Of a stretch of DNA of 54,108 nucleotides, positions 1 to 9,870 are shown piece after piece. The notes under the pieces are model-generated. The model saw only the letters and a program-made list of their open reading frames with translations, was not told the DNA's origin and did no database searches. Source of the DNA: Nitrosomonas sp. Its GTDB lineage: Bacteria; Pseudomonadota; Gammaproteobacteria; Burkholderiales; Nitrosomonadaceae. The stretch lies in NCBI RefSeq assembly GCF_019752415.1, contig NZ_JAIEME010000063.1, positions 1-54,108 on the forward strand, in the 5' to 3' direction. The position numbers were made by a program, and so were the translations under genes. The number at the start of each line of letters is the position of its first letter. Position 1 is the first letter of the stretch.

Positions 1-95
1 AAAATGCTCATTTATTAAGCATAAACTGCGCTTTTTCGCCTGTTTTTGCCTTGCATCGGCTGCCTCGAAAACGTTTTGCAACAGCCTGTTAATAC
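1..95. repeat. Dispersed repeat, copy A (cut by the window edge)
   Basis: The first about 75 bases match 15560-15635 almost base for base, differing by a few substitutions and a one-base T-run difference. Both copies then run into a GTTTT-rich stretch and a CCTGTTA end. Copy A lacks the left part seen in copy B because the window starts inside it. No ORF is conserved in it. It behaves like a short non-autonomous dispersed repeat; its family is unknown to me. Confidence 0.75.
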
Positions 96-119
96 TTCAC
101 TCAACTGGATGTAGTCTGC

Positions 120-1523
120 CTACTCGATAGATAACGGAACATTGAGATGAAAACTCGTCGGATTTCTACGATGAATAATCAATTCCGCTGAAATCTGTTC
201 ACTCAACAAATGAACAAGCTGTAGGCCAAGAGAGGCAATATTTTCGATATCTAGCTCCTCCGGTATGCCTATACCGTCATCAGTAATGAGTACCTGTAAA
301 ATTTTTGGATTCAAATGCTTTAAAGTGATATTAATATTTCCAGAATCGTTCTCAGGAAATGCATATTTCATCGCGTTCGAGCATAGCTCATTAAGAATTA
401 ATCCTAAAGGAATACTTGTATCGATTGAAAGAAATACTTGATCAACATCAATATTAATTCTTATTCTGGAAGTATCTATGGCATAAGAAGTCGAAAGGCT
501 ATCGACTAAGGATTGAGTAACGCTGGAAAAATCAACGCGAGAAAAATCCAATGATTCATATAAGATTTGATGTATCAAAGCCATGGATTTCACTCTGTTT
601 TGACTTTCTTTCAAAACAGAGATAGCCGTACTATTAAATAACAAATCAGACTGCATACCAAGCAGGCTATCGATAATCTGAAGGTTGTTCTTCACCCTGT
701 GATGTATTTCCGCCAAAAATAAATCCTTTTCTTTCAATGCTGCTTTGAGCTGTTCTTCTTGTTGCTTCCGTTCGGTAATATCAATAACGGAAGCAAGTAC
801 CACAATACCGCTGGGCGTTTGGATCGGATTCAGCCCCACTTCAACGGGAAATTCTTTTCCGCCCTTGTGCAAACCATAAAGATCCCTGCCATGGCCCATA
901 GAACGTCTACTTGGATTCTTTAGATAATTACCTCTTAATTGTGGATGATGCCCGCGATGCGAGTCCGGTATCAAAATCTCAATAGATTGGCCTACCAATT
1001 CTTCACGTTGATAACCGAATAATTCCTCAGTCGTAGAATTTACCATCATAATTTTTCCAGTATGATCGGTCATAACCATACCGTTGGGAGAAGCTTCAAC
1101 TGACAGGTGTATCATTCCCTCAGCATGTCTGCGATCAGTGATATCGACAATAGCAGCTAATACAAAAATACCGTCATTCTCAGTTTCAACCGGGTTCAGA
1201 CCCACTTCAACCGGAAATTCTTTTCCGTTCTTGTTCAAACCATAGAGTTCTCTGCCATGACCCATCGGGCGTGATTTTGATTCGCTGATATAGGCTTGCC
1301 GATATCCAGGATGCTGCTTCCGGAATCGTTCAGGGACAAGTATTTCAAGAGGTTGACCGATTAATTCTTGCCTGGAATAGCCAAATAGATTTTCAGTCGC
1401 AGAATTAACCATGACAATTTTTCCATCAGAATTCGTCATAACCATGCCATTGGGAGAAGCTTCCACCGCAAGCTGCATCAACTCTTTTGGATTCGTGAAA
1501 TTACCGAAATGGGTCAGCAGCAT
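120..1523 (-). CDS. Tandem-PAS HisKA_2 sensor histidine kinase
   Basis: Soluble sensor kinase of 467 residues with no membrane segment. Two very similar PAS domains (about residues 18-130 and 140-250) share the motifs EASPNGMVMT, MGHGR and KEFPVEVGLNP and look like an internal duplication. They are followed by a HisKA_2 dimerisation helix with the phospho-acceptor region EIHHRVKNNLQ (His about 275) and a HATPase domain whose N-box lies in LILNELCSNAMKYAF. It starts 40 bases after the REC-PAS-GGDEF-EAL gene on the same strand, so the two are probably co-transcribed. HisKA_2 kinases commonly pair with receivers of the type found in that neighbour; pairing here is inferred. The ligand is unknown. 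No strong ribosome binding site precedes the ATG. Confidence 0.9.
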   Translation of the reverse strand: MLLTHFGNFTNPKELMQLAVEASPNGMVMTNSDGKIVMVNSATENLFGYSRQELIGQPLEILVPERFRKQHPGYRQAYISESKSRPMGHGRELYGLNKNGKEFPVEVGLNPVETENDGIFVLAAIVDITDRRHAEGMIHLSVEASPNGMVMTDHTGKIMMVNSTTEELFGYQREELVGQSIEILIPDSHRGHHPQLRGNYLKNPSRRSMGHGRDLYGLHKGGKEFPVEVGLNPIQTPSGIVVLASVIDITERKQQEEQLKAALKEKDLFLAEIHHRVKNNLQIIDSLLGMQSDLLFNSTAISVLKESQNRVKSMALIHQILYESLDFSRVDFSSVTQSLVDSLSTSYAIDTSRIRINIDVDQVFLSIDTSIPLGLILNELCSNAMKYAFPENDSGNINITLKHLNPKILQVLITDDGIGIPEELDIENIASLGLQLVHLLSEQISAELIIHRRNPTSFHLNVPLSIE

Positions 1524-1563
1524 ATTTTTAATTAATCTGAATAAACTATAAACAGGAAAAAAT

Positions 1564-4004
1564 TTAAAATTTTAATGCCCTCAGACGATCCGGCAATATC
1601 TTGATTAAATAAGGAATCTGTTCAGGATCGACCGGTTTGCTGAGCAAATAACCTTGCAATTCATCACAACCAAGATTATTAAGAAAATCAATTTGATCGT
1701 ATGTTTCGATACCTTCTGCAGTAACTTGCAGGTTGAGCTTTTGGGCCAATGCCAGAATAGCCGCCGCAATGGCACAATCATTGTTATCGTGTGGTATATT
1801 TTTCACGAAACTTTGATCAATTTTTAACCGGTGTATCGGGAGATTCTTTAATGAACTCAAGCAGGAATACCCTGTTCCAAAATCATCGATGGAAATAGTT
1901 ATTCCCAGACTTTCCAATTTTTCTAAACAGGTAATGTAAATTAATTCATCCTGCAAGCAGGATTCTGTGATTTCCAGTTCGAGTAAGTGAGCAGGCAAAG
2001 AATACTGCTGCAATAATTCTGCAATAAATTTTTGCAGGTGCTTATCCGCAAGCTGGCGGATTGAAATGTTAACGGCAATTCGCAAATCATTTAGGCCTTC
2101 GGCTCGCCATTGGTTAAGTTGTCTGCATGCTTCCGTCAGAATCCAGTTGCCAATTTCAACGATAAGTCGACTAGTTTCAGCGACAGGGATAATTTCTGCG
2201 GGAGACAACAATCCTTTAACAGGGTGTTGCCAGCGGATCAACGCTTCAACTCCAGTTATTTTTTTCTGCGCTAAAGAATATTGTGGCTGGTAATGAAGCA
2301 GAAATTCATTTTTCATTAAAGCATGATGCAGCTCCCTTTCTCGCGTCATGTAATGGACGGCCTGTTGCGTCAAAGTGGGGTGGTAAAAAGCGTAACGGTT
2401 ACGTCCCTTGTTCTTTGCTTCGTACATGGCCGTATCCGCCATTTGCAATAAATCATCGGGGTGATTGGAATGATCCGGGCAAACACTGATGCCGATACTG
2501 CAAGATGGAACAACCTCCATATTGCTAATGACCACTGGACTAGAGAGACACTCCAGTATTTTTTCAGCGACTTTGATAAGCGCATCGCGGGATTCGACAT
2601 TCGTTACAATCACGATAAATTCATCGCCGCCCAGCCTTCCCAATGTGTCGCTTTCCCGCAATACCGCAAGTATTCTTTGTGAAACGAAACACAGCATCGA
2701 ATCACCGTGCCTATGGCCCAGGGTATCATTAATGCGTTTAAAGTTATCCAGATCGACAAACAAAACACCCAGCAGCGACGCGTCTCGCGAAGCTTTTGCA
2801 AGAGCTTGTTTTAGCCGATCCATGGTCAACATACGGTTAGGCAAATTTGTTAGACTATCGTAATACGCAGTCTGTGTAAGCTGCTCTCGTGTTTCCCGGA
2901 TAGCTGTAATATCCGATATCATCACAACGAATTGTTTCTCATCACTGACAGCCGCCGGAATGAATCCAATCGTTAACCAGGCATACATGGTTTCATTATT
3001 TCTCTTGGATGCTTTGATTTCACCTCGCCAATGACCATCCTTATCGATACCTTGCCATATATTACTGTAGCTATCTTCGCCCAGAGAACGGCTGGTTAGA
3101 AATGGTAATTCTTTATTTCTTAGATTACGCGGTTGAAACTTAGTAATCTCATAAAAGGCGTTATTGGCACAACTAAACTGCCTATCCTTATTAAGAATAA
3201 TGATACCTTCTGTAGCACATTCAAAAACGGTAGCAGCTTGTGCTAATCGATCTTTTGCAAGATGGCTCTCGGTTGTTTCTTGCAAAACACCAATTATTTG
3301 ATGTTTTCCTGCGTTGCGATTTTTAAATGACTTGCCATACAATTTATACCAATAGTTTTTCCCTGCATCAGAAATAACACGAAACTCTATCTCAGCGGTG
3401 GAACCTTTCTTTCCACGTAGCTTAGCAATAAATTCAGACACTTTCTGCCTGTCACTTTCATTAATTGTGCGAAAGAAGCTTTTCCAGTCGGATATCGGTT
3501 GAAGATTTCCCTCAGGACTTTTACCCATGAATATCTCATGAGAATCTGTTGTTGTCTCCCATGTGCCCAGCCGTGCAGCTTCCAGTGCAAGACGAAAGTG
3601 TTGCTCATTTTTTATGAGCCGAATGTCACTTTGGTAACGCTCTATGCTAATTTGGATAATGATGTGTAATTCTCTATCGGAGAACGGTTTTAACAAATAG
3701 CCGTAGGGTTTGGTTGCGCTGGCTCGAGTCAGGGTTTTTTCTTCAGAGTAAGCAGTCAGGTAAATGACTGGAATACTATGTGTTTTTTGCAGTAGGGTGG
3801 CAGCTTCCACGCCATCAATATCTCCCTGTATGTGAATGTCCATCAACACAATATGGGCAATTCCTGATCTATCAACGCTAGCGCTTTATGACCGCTGGCA
3901 GCCATTCCTGTGACTTGGTAACCTAATTTGGTCAGGCGTCTTTTCAGATCGACTGCAACAATCTTTTCATCTTCAACGATCAGTATCTTTATGTATTCAC
4001 TCAT
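1564..4004 (-). CDS. Response regulator with PAS, GGDEF and EAL domains (one apparent frameshift)
   Basis: Predicted c-di-GMP turnover enzyme controlled by a receiver. The receiver starts at an ATG ending at 4004 (MSEYIKILIVEDEK) and runs to about 3856, where the frame breaks. Restoring one C in the coding strand (G-run at 3855-3857 on the + strand) gives the normal receiver text ALALIDQELPHIVLMDIHIQ. After the break come PAS/PAC segments, a GGDEF domain with intact GGDEF and an RxxD I-site (RESD) five residues before it, and an EAL domain with intact EALIRW and DDFGTGYS motifs, so both activities are possible. The uninterrupted reading frame is 1564-3849. The break is probably a sequencing error or a recent mutation. 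It lies directly upstream of the HisKA_2 kinase gene, its likely partner. Confidence 0.85.
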
Positions 4005-4581
4005 ATTCCATACCCATTTGGCATAGCAATTTGTATTGAGTAATCCCTACAAATTACTGGTTTACAATTTCAACTATTTTTCATTTCTCAAAAAATCGCT
4101 GCAAATACGTGGGTTTTCCGGTTCAAAATTCGATAAATGAGAGACCGTTAAACTGTTTCTTTCATAGCGGAGAGGACTGTAATGGGCATATTCTAATTAA
4201 ACAATCGAATGGCAGATTCAGTAGGAAGCACCAATAAAAAACAGACTAACATAAAAGGACAATTAATTAACATCAGCATTGTCTTACATCAGTGAGAAGC
4301 TCTGAATCATTTGACATGACTCAATAACGTACTGTAATTCGATATTCATACAAATACTGAAACTTATCGTTTCCTTTTATTGATAACTTAGACTTAGATT
4401 TTGACTGCTGTCAATGATGCAGTGGCAATTGTTCGTGTATAAATCCCCGCCATTACCATGAGATTTTTCATATTTCCGCAATTCTCATCCGACAAGGCCA
4501 CGAAATCTCGTCATTCGGATCGAGTTGATCCACAACTCCAGTACCTGAGGAGGATAGAATGCTGGTCTTATAAAATTACCG
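4005..4581. other. Non-coding spacer between the signalling genes and the secretion operon
   Basis: This stretch lies upstream of the REC-PAS-GGDEF-EAL gene and downstream of the last gene of the secretion operon. I see no conserved ORF, RNA gene or clear terminator. The ORFs that cross its right end are shadows of the low-complexity pseudopilin gene. It is AT-rich between about 4150 and 4450 and presumably holds the promoter of the minus-strand signalling genes. Confidence 0.5.
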
Positions 4582-5514
4582 CTATTGTTGCGATGGAAAG
4601 CCCGATGAGGGCGCACTGGGATTCGACGGTGCTGAAGATTGCGGTGCAAAGGGTGAAGCATTTCCCGGAGAAGGGGGCGAAGGATTTGTCTTCGATGAAG
4701 ATTGGGGTGCAAAGGGCGAAGCGGTTGGTGAAACCGCGTTGGGTTTTGCTGGAGTCGATGCTGGTTTTGTCGAGCCGCTGGTATCGCCTGGCTTATAAAC
4801 AAACTTCCAATCCTGGTAGGTTAGTGCTTCCGAGAATTTGGCAAAATGTTCAGGAAATTTATCCTTCTTAATCGGCTTTCTTTCAGAGAGGCTATATACC
4901 CCAATAATTCTCTTACTAATATTGGAGGTTGTTACTGAGCCAGTATTTGGCACTGTATTGTTGGATGCCGGGGCACTGTTGGGTGCCGTGGTATTATTGG
5001 CTGTCGAAATATTACCGGATGCCGGATTATTGGCCCCCAGGCTGTTACTGGCTGCCGGATTATTGTTAGGCGCGGCACTATTACCGGATGTTGGGTTCTT
5101 ATTGGGTGCCGGGCTATTACCAGGCGCTGCGGTCTTATTGGCAGCTGCGTTACTGCTGGGTGGCGGTTCCTCAACGATACCCCACTCAACTGTGTTCATT
5201 ACCGGATCCGTATAGATTTTACGCAAATGGCGTTTAATAGCCGGTGTGCGTTTGTCCTGAAGCAAATCTTCCAGTGATTCTGGATATTGTTTAGTGCCTG
5301 TATTGTAATAAGACATGATTGCTTTACGGAATTCTTCGCCTATGTACAACAATTCAGCTTCTTTCTCCCGCTGAGATTTGGCTTGCCACACCTGTCCCGT
5401 TCCTGCCATTACAATCCCAGCCAAAGCAACTGCAAACAAAGCCCATAGATAAACAAAACCATTTTCTAGCTGCGGCATACTACTTTCGCTGTGAAAAGTC
5501 GAGCAAATTGGCAT
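4582..5514 (-). CDS. Pseudopilin-like protein with Asn/Pro/Ala/Ser-rich repeats
   Basis: Last gene of the secretion operon. It has a type IV pilin-like N-terminus: a short leader, Gly-Phe, then a hydrophobic helix (FVYLWALFAVALAGIVMAG). Position +5 of the mature protein is Trp rather than the usual Glu, as in atypical tip or minor pseudopilins. A second Met at residue 13 (MPQLENG, base 5478) gives a more typical short leader and may be the real start. Residues about 118-200 are imperfect repeats rich in N, P, A, S and G, and the C-terminus repeats ASPFAPQSS twice in a Pro/Ser-rich tail. These low-complexity parts create long shadow ORFs on both strands. It starts 3 bases after the previous gene. 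Exact role unknown. Confidence 0.75.
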   Translation of the reverse strand: MPICSTFHSESSMPQLENGFVYLWALFAVALAGIVMAGTGQVWQAKSQREKEAELLYIGEEFRKAIMSYYNTGTKQYPESLEDLLQDKRTPAIKRHLRKIYTDPVMNTVEWGIVEEPPPSSNAAANKTAAPGNSPAPNKNPTSGNSAAPNNNPAASNSLGANNPASGNISTANNTTAPNSAPASNNTVPNTGSVTTSNISKRIIGVYSLSERKPIKKDKFPEHFAKFSEALTYQDWKFVYKPGDTSGSTKPASTPAKPNAVSPTASPFAPQSSSKTNPSPPSPGNASPFAPQSSAPSNPSAPSSGFPSQQ

Positions 5515-5517
5515 CGC

Positions 5518-5916
5518 TTACCATTCTTCATAAAACGTACCATCCGATGCCCGTCCTGAATAGCCGCTGTGAACATCATAGACGCCTGTTTCAGTAGGAT
5601 TTTTAGGAGGCACTTCAATCCAGGTTTTGTTATTCTCAGTGAATGGATCTACCGGAACACTACGTAAATACCGCTTGTCGACCAATTCCTCCAGATCAAT
5701 GGGATACTTCCCAAAATCAGAATAAAACTGATCAATCGCGTTACGCATGATACCGAGATCCTGCTGCAGAACGGCCTCCTTGGCCTTATCGAGCGAATTG
5801 AAATAGCGCGGCGCAACAATACTTAATAAAGTGGCGATGATTGCCATGACCACCAGTAGTTCGATCAGTGTAAATCCTTTGTACTTCGGCTTGCAAAACA
5901 GCATAACAATCACCAA
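5518..5916 (-). CDS. GspG-like type II secretion pseudopilin
   Basis: A 132-residue pseudopilin with a class III leader and cleavage motif (KGFTLIELLVVMAII), including Glu at +5, followed by a long N-terminal helix. The C-terminal domain has the GspG-like pattern IDQFYSDFGKYP, VDPF and YDVHSGYSG. It overlaps the upstream pseudopilin gene by 7 bases. Prepilin peptidase should cleave before Phe; no peptidase gene is present in the window. Predicted to be a subunit of the periplasmic pseudopilus. Confidence 0.85.
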   Translation of the reverse strand: MVIVMLFCKPKYKGFTLIELLVVMAIIATLLSIVAPRYFNSLDKAKEAVLQQDLGIMRNAIDQFYSDFGKYPIDLEELVDKRYLRSVPVDPFTENNKTWIEVPPKNPTETGVYDVHSGYSGRASDGTFYEEW

Positions 5917-6440
5917 TCCCGATATGGAATGCCATTAAGACCGATGCCTTCTGAACGTGAGTGAACATCAAAAACATCATCACCTTCTTTGGGACTATCC
6001 CATGGACTCTCATAACTACGCCTTCCCCAGGTGTCTACAGCTGGAGTTGCCGTTATCCCGACGACATCCAGCTCAATAAACATAGGATCCCTGGGTAAGC
6101 GGCGCAGAAAATAAATTATCTTTTTATCCGGACTCTTAACATCTGGCACCCCCATGAATAATTCTTCTAGCCTGGGTGGATAACCGGATTCATCGGCTTT
6201 CTTGGTAACACGCCCTTCGTCTACTGCTTGTTTATAGGCGTCAATCGCCGAGCGTATCTGCCGTAGTGCAACGCGCAACTCTTGTTCCTTTTCACGCTTC
6301 ACCATGAGTTCGCGCAACGGCATTGCTGCTGTGGCCAGAATGGCCATGATCGCCACAACAATCATTAGCTCAATCAGCGTAAAACCCCTGTGTTTTTCAG
6401 AGATTCCGAGTAAATGCTGCATGCCCCGCTTATTTGACAT
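5910..6440 (-). CDS. GspG/PilE-like pseudopilin
   Basis: A 176-residue pseudopilin with a canonical motif (HRGFTLIELMIVVAIMAIL; Glu at +5). The remainder keeps the GspG-style features IDAYKQAV, YPPRLEELF, RDPM, DTWGRRSYESP and FDVHS. It overlaps the 3-prime end of the secretin gene by 11 bases and the next pseudopilin by 7 bases, so translation of the three is probably coupled. The operon therefore encodes two GspG-like minor proteins besides the separate GspG at its head. Confidence 0.85.
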   Translation of the reverse strand: MSNKRGMQHLLGISEKHRGFTLIELMIVVAIMAILATAAMPLRELMVKREKEQELRVALRQIRSAIDAYKQAVDEGRVTKKADESGYPPRLEELFMGVPDVKSPDKKIIYFLRRLPRDPMFIELDVVGITATPAVDTWGRRSYESPWDSPKEGDDVFDVHSRSEGIGLNGIPYRDW

Positions 6441-8706
6441 TAATACTGACGGGGGGCGGCAGTGTTACTTCAACTGAGGTGCCATTTTCCAGGTCTTCTG
6501 CGACTGCATTCTGGATATTAATTTCTGTTGCGCCTGGGTTTGCAGCAATCACCTTAAAGCGTATTTGTGTCGCCAAACCAGACGTTTGATCTTTACCTAA
6601 CTTGATTGTACGTGTTCCGGATTTATCTCCACCATCCAGCGCCTCCAACATACTGGCCTCGTAAGTTAATTGTAGGTCCGTATTAACCATAGCTTTTGCA
6701 CCAACCAGCCTGACATTAACCGAAAATTCTTTATCCAAGCCTACGTTGGATGGCGCTTGTAGCGTAAGTGCTGGAGTAGCCGTTGCGCTCGAAGCAGCAC
6801 TAGCAAAAGGATTCGGGGGAGGATTTTGATCATCCGATGGTGCGAAAGCATCCGCTATGCTTCTTACGCCACCACGCCCCGATCCAGCCGGAGCAATGGC
6901 CAGTGATTGCGCTGCAGTCTTTTTAATGGTAACCGGTAATTTACCCGCATCACTTGCCGTACCAAAGTGGTATTCGTTTTCTAAGTTAATTGGTCTTGGA
7001 ATATTACGAACAATTCGTGGGGTTATGAGCAGAACGACCTCATTCTTCGTTCTTTCAATATCTTGATTGGACGTCAGTCGGTCCAATCCAGGAATATTTA
7101 ATAACCCTGCGAGACCGCCCACTTTTCTAGATTCTCGATTATCAATAAGCCCAGCTATAACTTGCGTTTCTCCATCTTTTATAGTCAGCATAGTTTCAGC
7201 ATTTCGCGTTCCGACAACGGGAGCCGTCGCTCCACCCGGACCTGTTATAGTATTTATTAAAGAGCTTACTTCCAGGGTAACTTTTAGTGTTATGTCATCG
7301 TTTATGCCAATACGAGGCTCAACATCGAGCTTAACCCCTAAATCAATAAAAGTCGGCGTTGAGGTAACGATAGAACTAATACCCGGCTGCACATTGGCCG
7401 TGAAGAAGGGTTGCTTGGTACCCACATGAATTTTAGCTTTTTCCCGATTATTGACTCGAATCCTGGGGTTAGCCAATATATCTCCCGTTGAAAGGTTTTG
7501 CAGGAAATCGACTTTGGCTTGACTAGTCATACCGAAACTTTTGAGTCCAGAAAAGCCAAAGTTACTGAGTAAGGCCGCTGGAGCACCAACAACTGCTTGT
7601 CCAGCATAGTTAAATTGCAGCGACTGAGGGAAATTAGGTCCCAATAAAAATTTGTTAGTACGCGTAATATCCAGAATGGTGACTTCGAGCATGACCTCTG
7701 GCTCTGCATAATCATTCAAGCTTACTAATCGCTCAGTTAAACGAATCGCTTCCAGCGTATCGCGCATGATAAACAGATTAAGTTGCTCGTTGACATAAAT
7801 GTCTTTCGCTTTAACGATGCCTCTAATCATCGCTACCATTTGCTTGACATCAGTATGCGCAATTTGAAAACTGCGTACGACCAGTTCCTGATAATCTTTC
7901 AACTTGGCTGGCGTATTCGGGTAAATCAACAACGAATTACTATTGAGCACCTTGTAGGCTAATTGATTGGTCGTAAGAATCAACTTCAGTATATCTTCGA
8001 TAGTGTTTTGCCGGACAAATATGGACAGTTTGGTATCCTGTCTTATATCTTTATCAAAAACAAAATTAATTCCCGCCGTGCGGGACATCAACTCAAACAC
8101 GGTTTTTAAATCAGTATCTTTAAATTCCATTGTCACCGCTTTCTTGAAGGCTGATTCCAGTGCCAAATCAGTCACTTCAGGTCGCGTCAATCTTGAGTTA
8201 ATCTCTGAAATCAACTGACGCGCATACGACTGCTGCGGATTCTCCTGCAAAATGGCTCGTACCATTGTTTCTGCCCCCAACACATCATTGCGCACCAACA
8301 ATGCTCTGGCGGCATCAACTGCTGCGATATGGCGGCGCTCCAATGCTATTAACTCGATACCCTCCTTAGCGCGTTCATTGAATGGATAGAGATTTAAGAT
8401 GCGTTGAAATGCTTGTTCTGCACGCTCCAGATCTCCAGACAAGCGTAAGTTCTCAGCATCAAATTGAAGTTTGCCAACTACTTCTCCAACCAGACGTATA
8501 GATACTGTTTGAATCTCCTTATTTTCAGGTTCCTCACGTCGCGCTTGCTCTAGTTTTGCAAGCCCGCTTTCAAACTGACCTTGCGCAATCAACTTTTGCC
8601 CATCATCGAACGCCAAATTCCGGGTTCCGAATGTTCGGTTATTAATCGCACACCCAGCAAGAGTTATGAACAGAATGATTAGGACAATCGTTTTCCAGCT
8701 TTTCAT
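6430..8706 (-). CDS. gspD: Secretin (GspD/PilQ family) lipoprotein with TPR and cohesin-like domains
   Basis: Outer-membrane secretin of 758 residues. A lipoprotein signal peptide (lipobox LAGC near residue 19) is followed by a TPR-like helical region (about 30-170), secretin N-domains (about 185-330) and the secretin core (about 395-590), with VPG-like and GLID motifs (GETQVIAGLIDNRESR) and a closing LLITPRIVRN. After a Pro/Ala/Ser-rich linker the last about 110 residues form a cohesin-like beta domain (NVGLDKEFSVNVRL onward). Cohesin-type tails on secretins are known from environmental proteobacteria. It would form the outer-membrane channel of the system; the lipid anchor may replace a separate pilotin. 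It overlaps the gene upstream by 4 bases. Confidence 0.92.
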   Translation of the reverse strand: MKSWKTIVLIILFITLAGCAINNRTFGTRNLAFDDGQKLIAQGQFESGLAKLEQARREEPENKEIQTVSIRLVGEVVGKLQFDAENLRLSGDLERAEQAFQRILNLYPFNERAKEGIELIALERRHIAAVDAARALLVRNDVLGAETMVRAILQENPQQSYARQLISEINSRLTRPEVTDLALESAFKKAVTMEFKDTDLKTVFELMSRTAGINFVFDKDIRQDTKLSIFVRQNTIEDILKLILTTNQLAYKVLNSNSLLIYPNTPAKLKDYQELVVRSFQIAHTDVKQMVAMIRGIVKAKDIYVNEQLNLFIMRDTLEAIRLTERLVSLNDYAEPEVMLEVTILDITRTNKFLLGPNFPQSLQFNYAGQAVVGAPAALLSNFGFSGLKSFGMTSQAKVDFLQNLSTGDILANPRIRVNNREKAKIHVGTKQPFFTANVQPGISSIVTSTPTFIDLGVKLDVEPRIGINDDITLKVTLEVSSLINTITGPGGATAPVVGTRNAETMLTIKDGETQVIAGLIDNRESRKVGGLAGLLNIPGLDRLTSNQDIERTKNEVVLLITPRIVRNIPRPINLENEYHFGTASDAGKLPVTIKKTAAQSLAIAPAGSGRGGVRSIADAFAPSDDQNPPPNPFASAASSATATPALTLQAPSNVGLDKEFSVNVRLVGAKAMVNTDLQLTYEASMLEALDGGDKSGTRTIKLGKDQTSGLATQIRFKVIAANPGATEINIQNAVAEDLENGTSVEVTLPPPVSINVK

Positions 8707-9272
8707 CGGAAAGCCCCTGCTATCGTATTATTGATCGTCAGCGTTTGCTTTACATTAAGTGGCAAATAAGTCATTGTAATCGCATCGTCATTGATTGAGT
8801 CGAGCCGGTATTTATCGTTAATTTTTCCACCCAGTTTAGTGATGAGATTTTCCCCAGCCTGAGAGAGAAAAATCCATGTTTCATTGTCTGAAATTGCTTT
8901 TCCAGCATATTTAAATTGTAAAGGGGGTGCTGTTGGCGCGGGTGGAGGAGTGGATTTAATTGATTTAACCGCTTCTGCTGCGATAGCAGCTTGTTCTTGC
9001 AAATTGACTTGAGGTTGCTTAGGCGCCCAAGTAGTGGATGCGAAAAGCTCACCAGCCAGAGCGCTGAATTTTCTTTGCCCCAATTTACTCACATCCAGTT
9101 GTTCAACATTGTTTTCCTGATTCCTTACTCGATCACCGGATGGCTTGACCGTTTGTATGGTATCCACGGTATCAATGACTGTCTCTTCCTCGTCAACCAG
9201 CACTGCAGCGATCAATGTTGCAATCAATGCACCCCCTACCATCAATTTTCGCTTTTTCTCAGCTTGATCCAT
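8703..9272 (-). CDS. GspC/PilP-like inner-membrane secretion protein
   Basis: A 189-residue protein with one N-terminal membrane segment (LMVGGALIATLIAAVLV), a long linker rich in acidic and polar residues, and a small C-terminal beta domain (QFKYAGKAISDNETWIFLSQ onward) that resembles the homology region of GspC/PilP proteins. Its position between the PilO-like and secretin genes is where PilP sits in pilus operons. It would link the inner-membrane platform to the secretin. Sequence similarity is weak, so the name is given as a likeness only. Confidence 0.6.
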   Translation of the reverse strand: MDQAEKKRKLMVGGALIATLIAAVLVDEEETVIDTVDTIQTVKPSGDRVRNQENNVEQLDVSKLGQRKFSALAGELFASTTWAPKQPQVNLQEQAAIAAEAVKSIKSTPPPAPTAPPLQFKYAGKAISDNETWIFLSQAGENLITKLGGKINDKYRLDSINDDAITMTYLPLNVKQTLTINNTIAGAFR

Positions 9273-9273
9273 C

Positions 9274-9870
9274 TTATTTATTCAAGAAAAGATTAATTTC
9301 AAGACGCGCTTCAAGTTTTTCAGAGGTAACACTCTCACGTTTAATGGCGATAGCGGAAATTGCCATCGCAGGAACAGTCTCAAGCGCATCAGCCATAAAA
9401 GCACGTATTTGAGGATATCTCCCTTTTACCGGCAATATCATCTCATACCGGGCTAAACGTGCATCATTTTCATTAACCAGACGATATTCACTGCTGCTGA
9501 GTTCCACCCCTTGTTTCTTAGCCAGTTGCACCAATTCACGAATCCAGAATGGTGATGAGTCAATACGTGGAAAAAACTCATAAAACGCTTGCAGTGCTTG
9601 TTCACCACTCATTTGTTTTCCGCTTTCTGTTTCGCCGGGCATTTGTTTGGATAACGCCTGCATCTGAAGCAGATCAGCGCGTTCTTTCAGTTTCAGCAGC
9701 ATTGATTCTTGCGGCAAAACCGTCGAGAAAAAATAGATGCCGGTAGCCACAATTAAGCCTAGGCCGATCTTACCAATATTACCAAGGCGGCCTACCTGCC
9801 AACGCAGCAGCATCGCCAGTTGATTTAATTGTGTTTGGAATGTTTCAGTTTTCAAGAGGTCTGAATCCAT
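9274..9870 (-). CDS. PilO/GspM-like assembly-platform protein
   Basis: A 198-residue bitopic protein with a cytoplasmic start, one membrane helix (IGLGLIVATGIYFFSTVLP), a coiled-coil stretch and a ferredoxin-like periplasmic domain (RYEMILPVKGRYPQIRAFMADALETVP), as in PilO and GspM. It overlaps the PilN-like gene by 19 bases and is followed immediately by the GspC/PilP-like gene. Predicted to pair with the PilN-like protein in the inner-membrane platform. Confidence 0.75.
   Translation of the reverse strand: MDSDLLKTETFQTQLNQLAMLLRWQVGRLGNIGKIGLGLIVATGIYFFSTVLPQESMLLKLKERADLLQMQALSKQMPGETESGKQMSGEQALQAFYEFFPRIDSSPFWIRELVQLAKKQGVELSSSEYRLVNENDARLARYEMILPVKGRYPQIRAFMADALETVPAMAISAIAIKRESVTSEKLEARLEINLFLNK

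Noticed and set aside
4458..5215. Plus-strand ORFs opposite the repeat-rich pseudopilin
   Set aside because: They arise from its low-complexity repeats read backwards; no ribosome binding site or family text.
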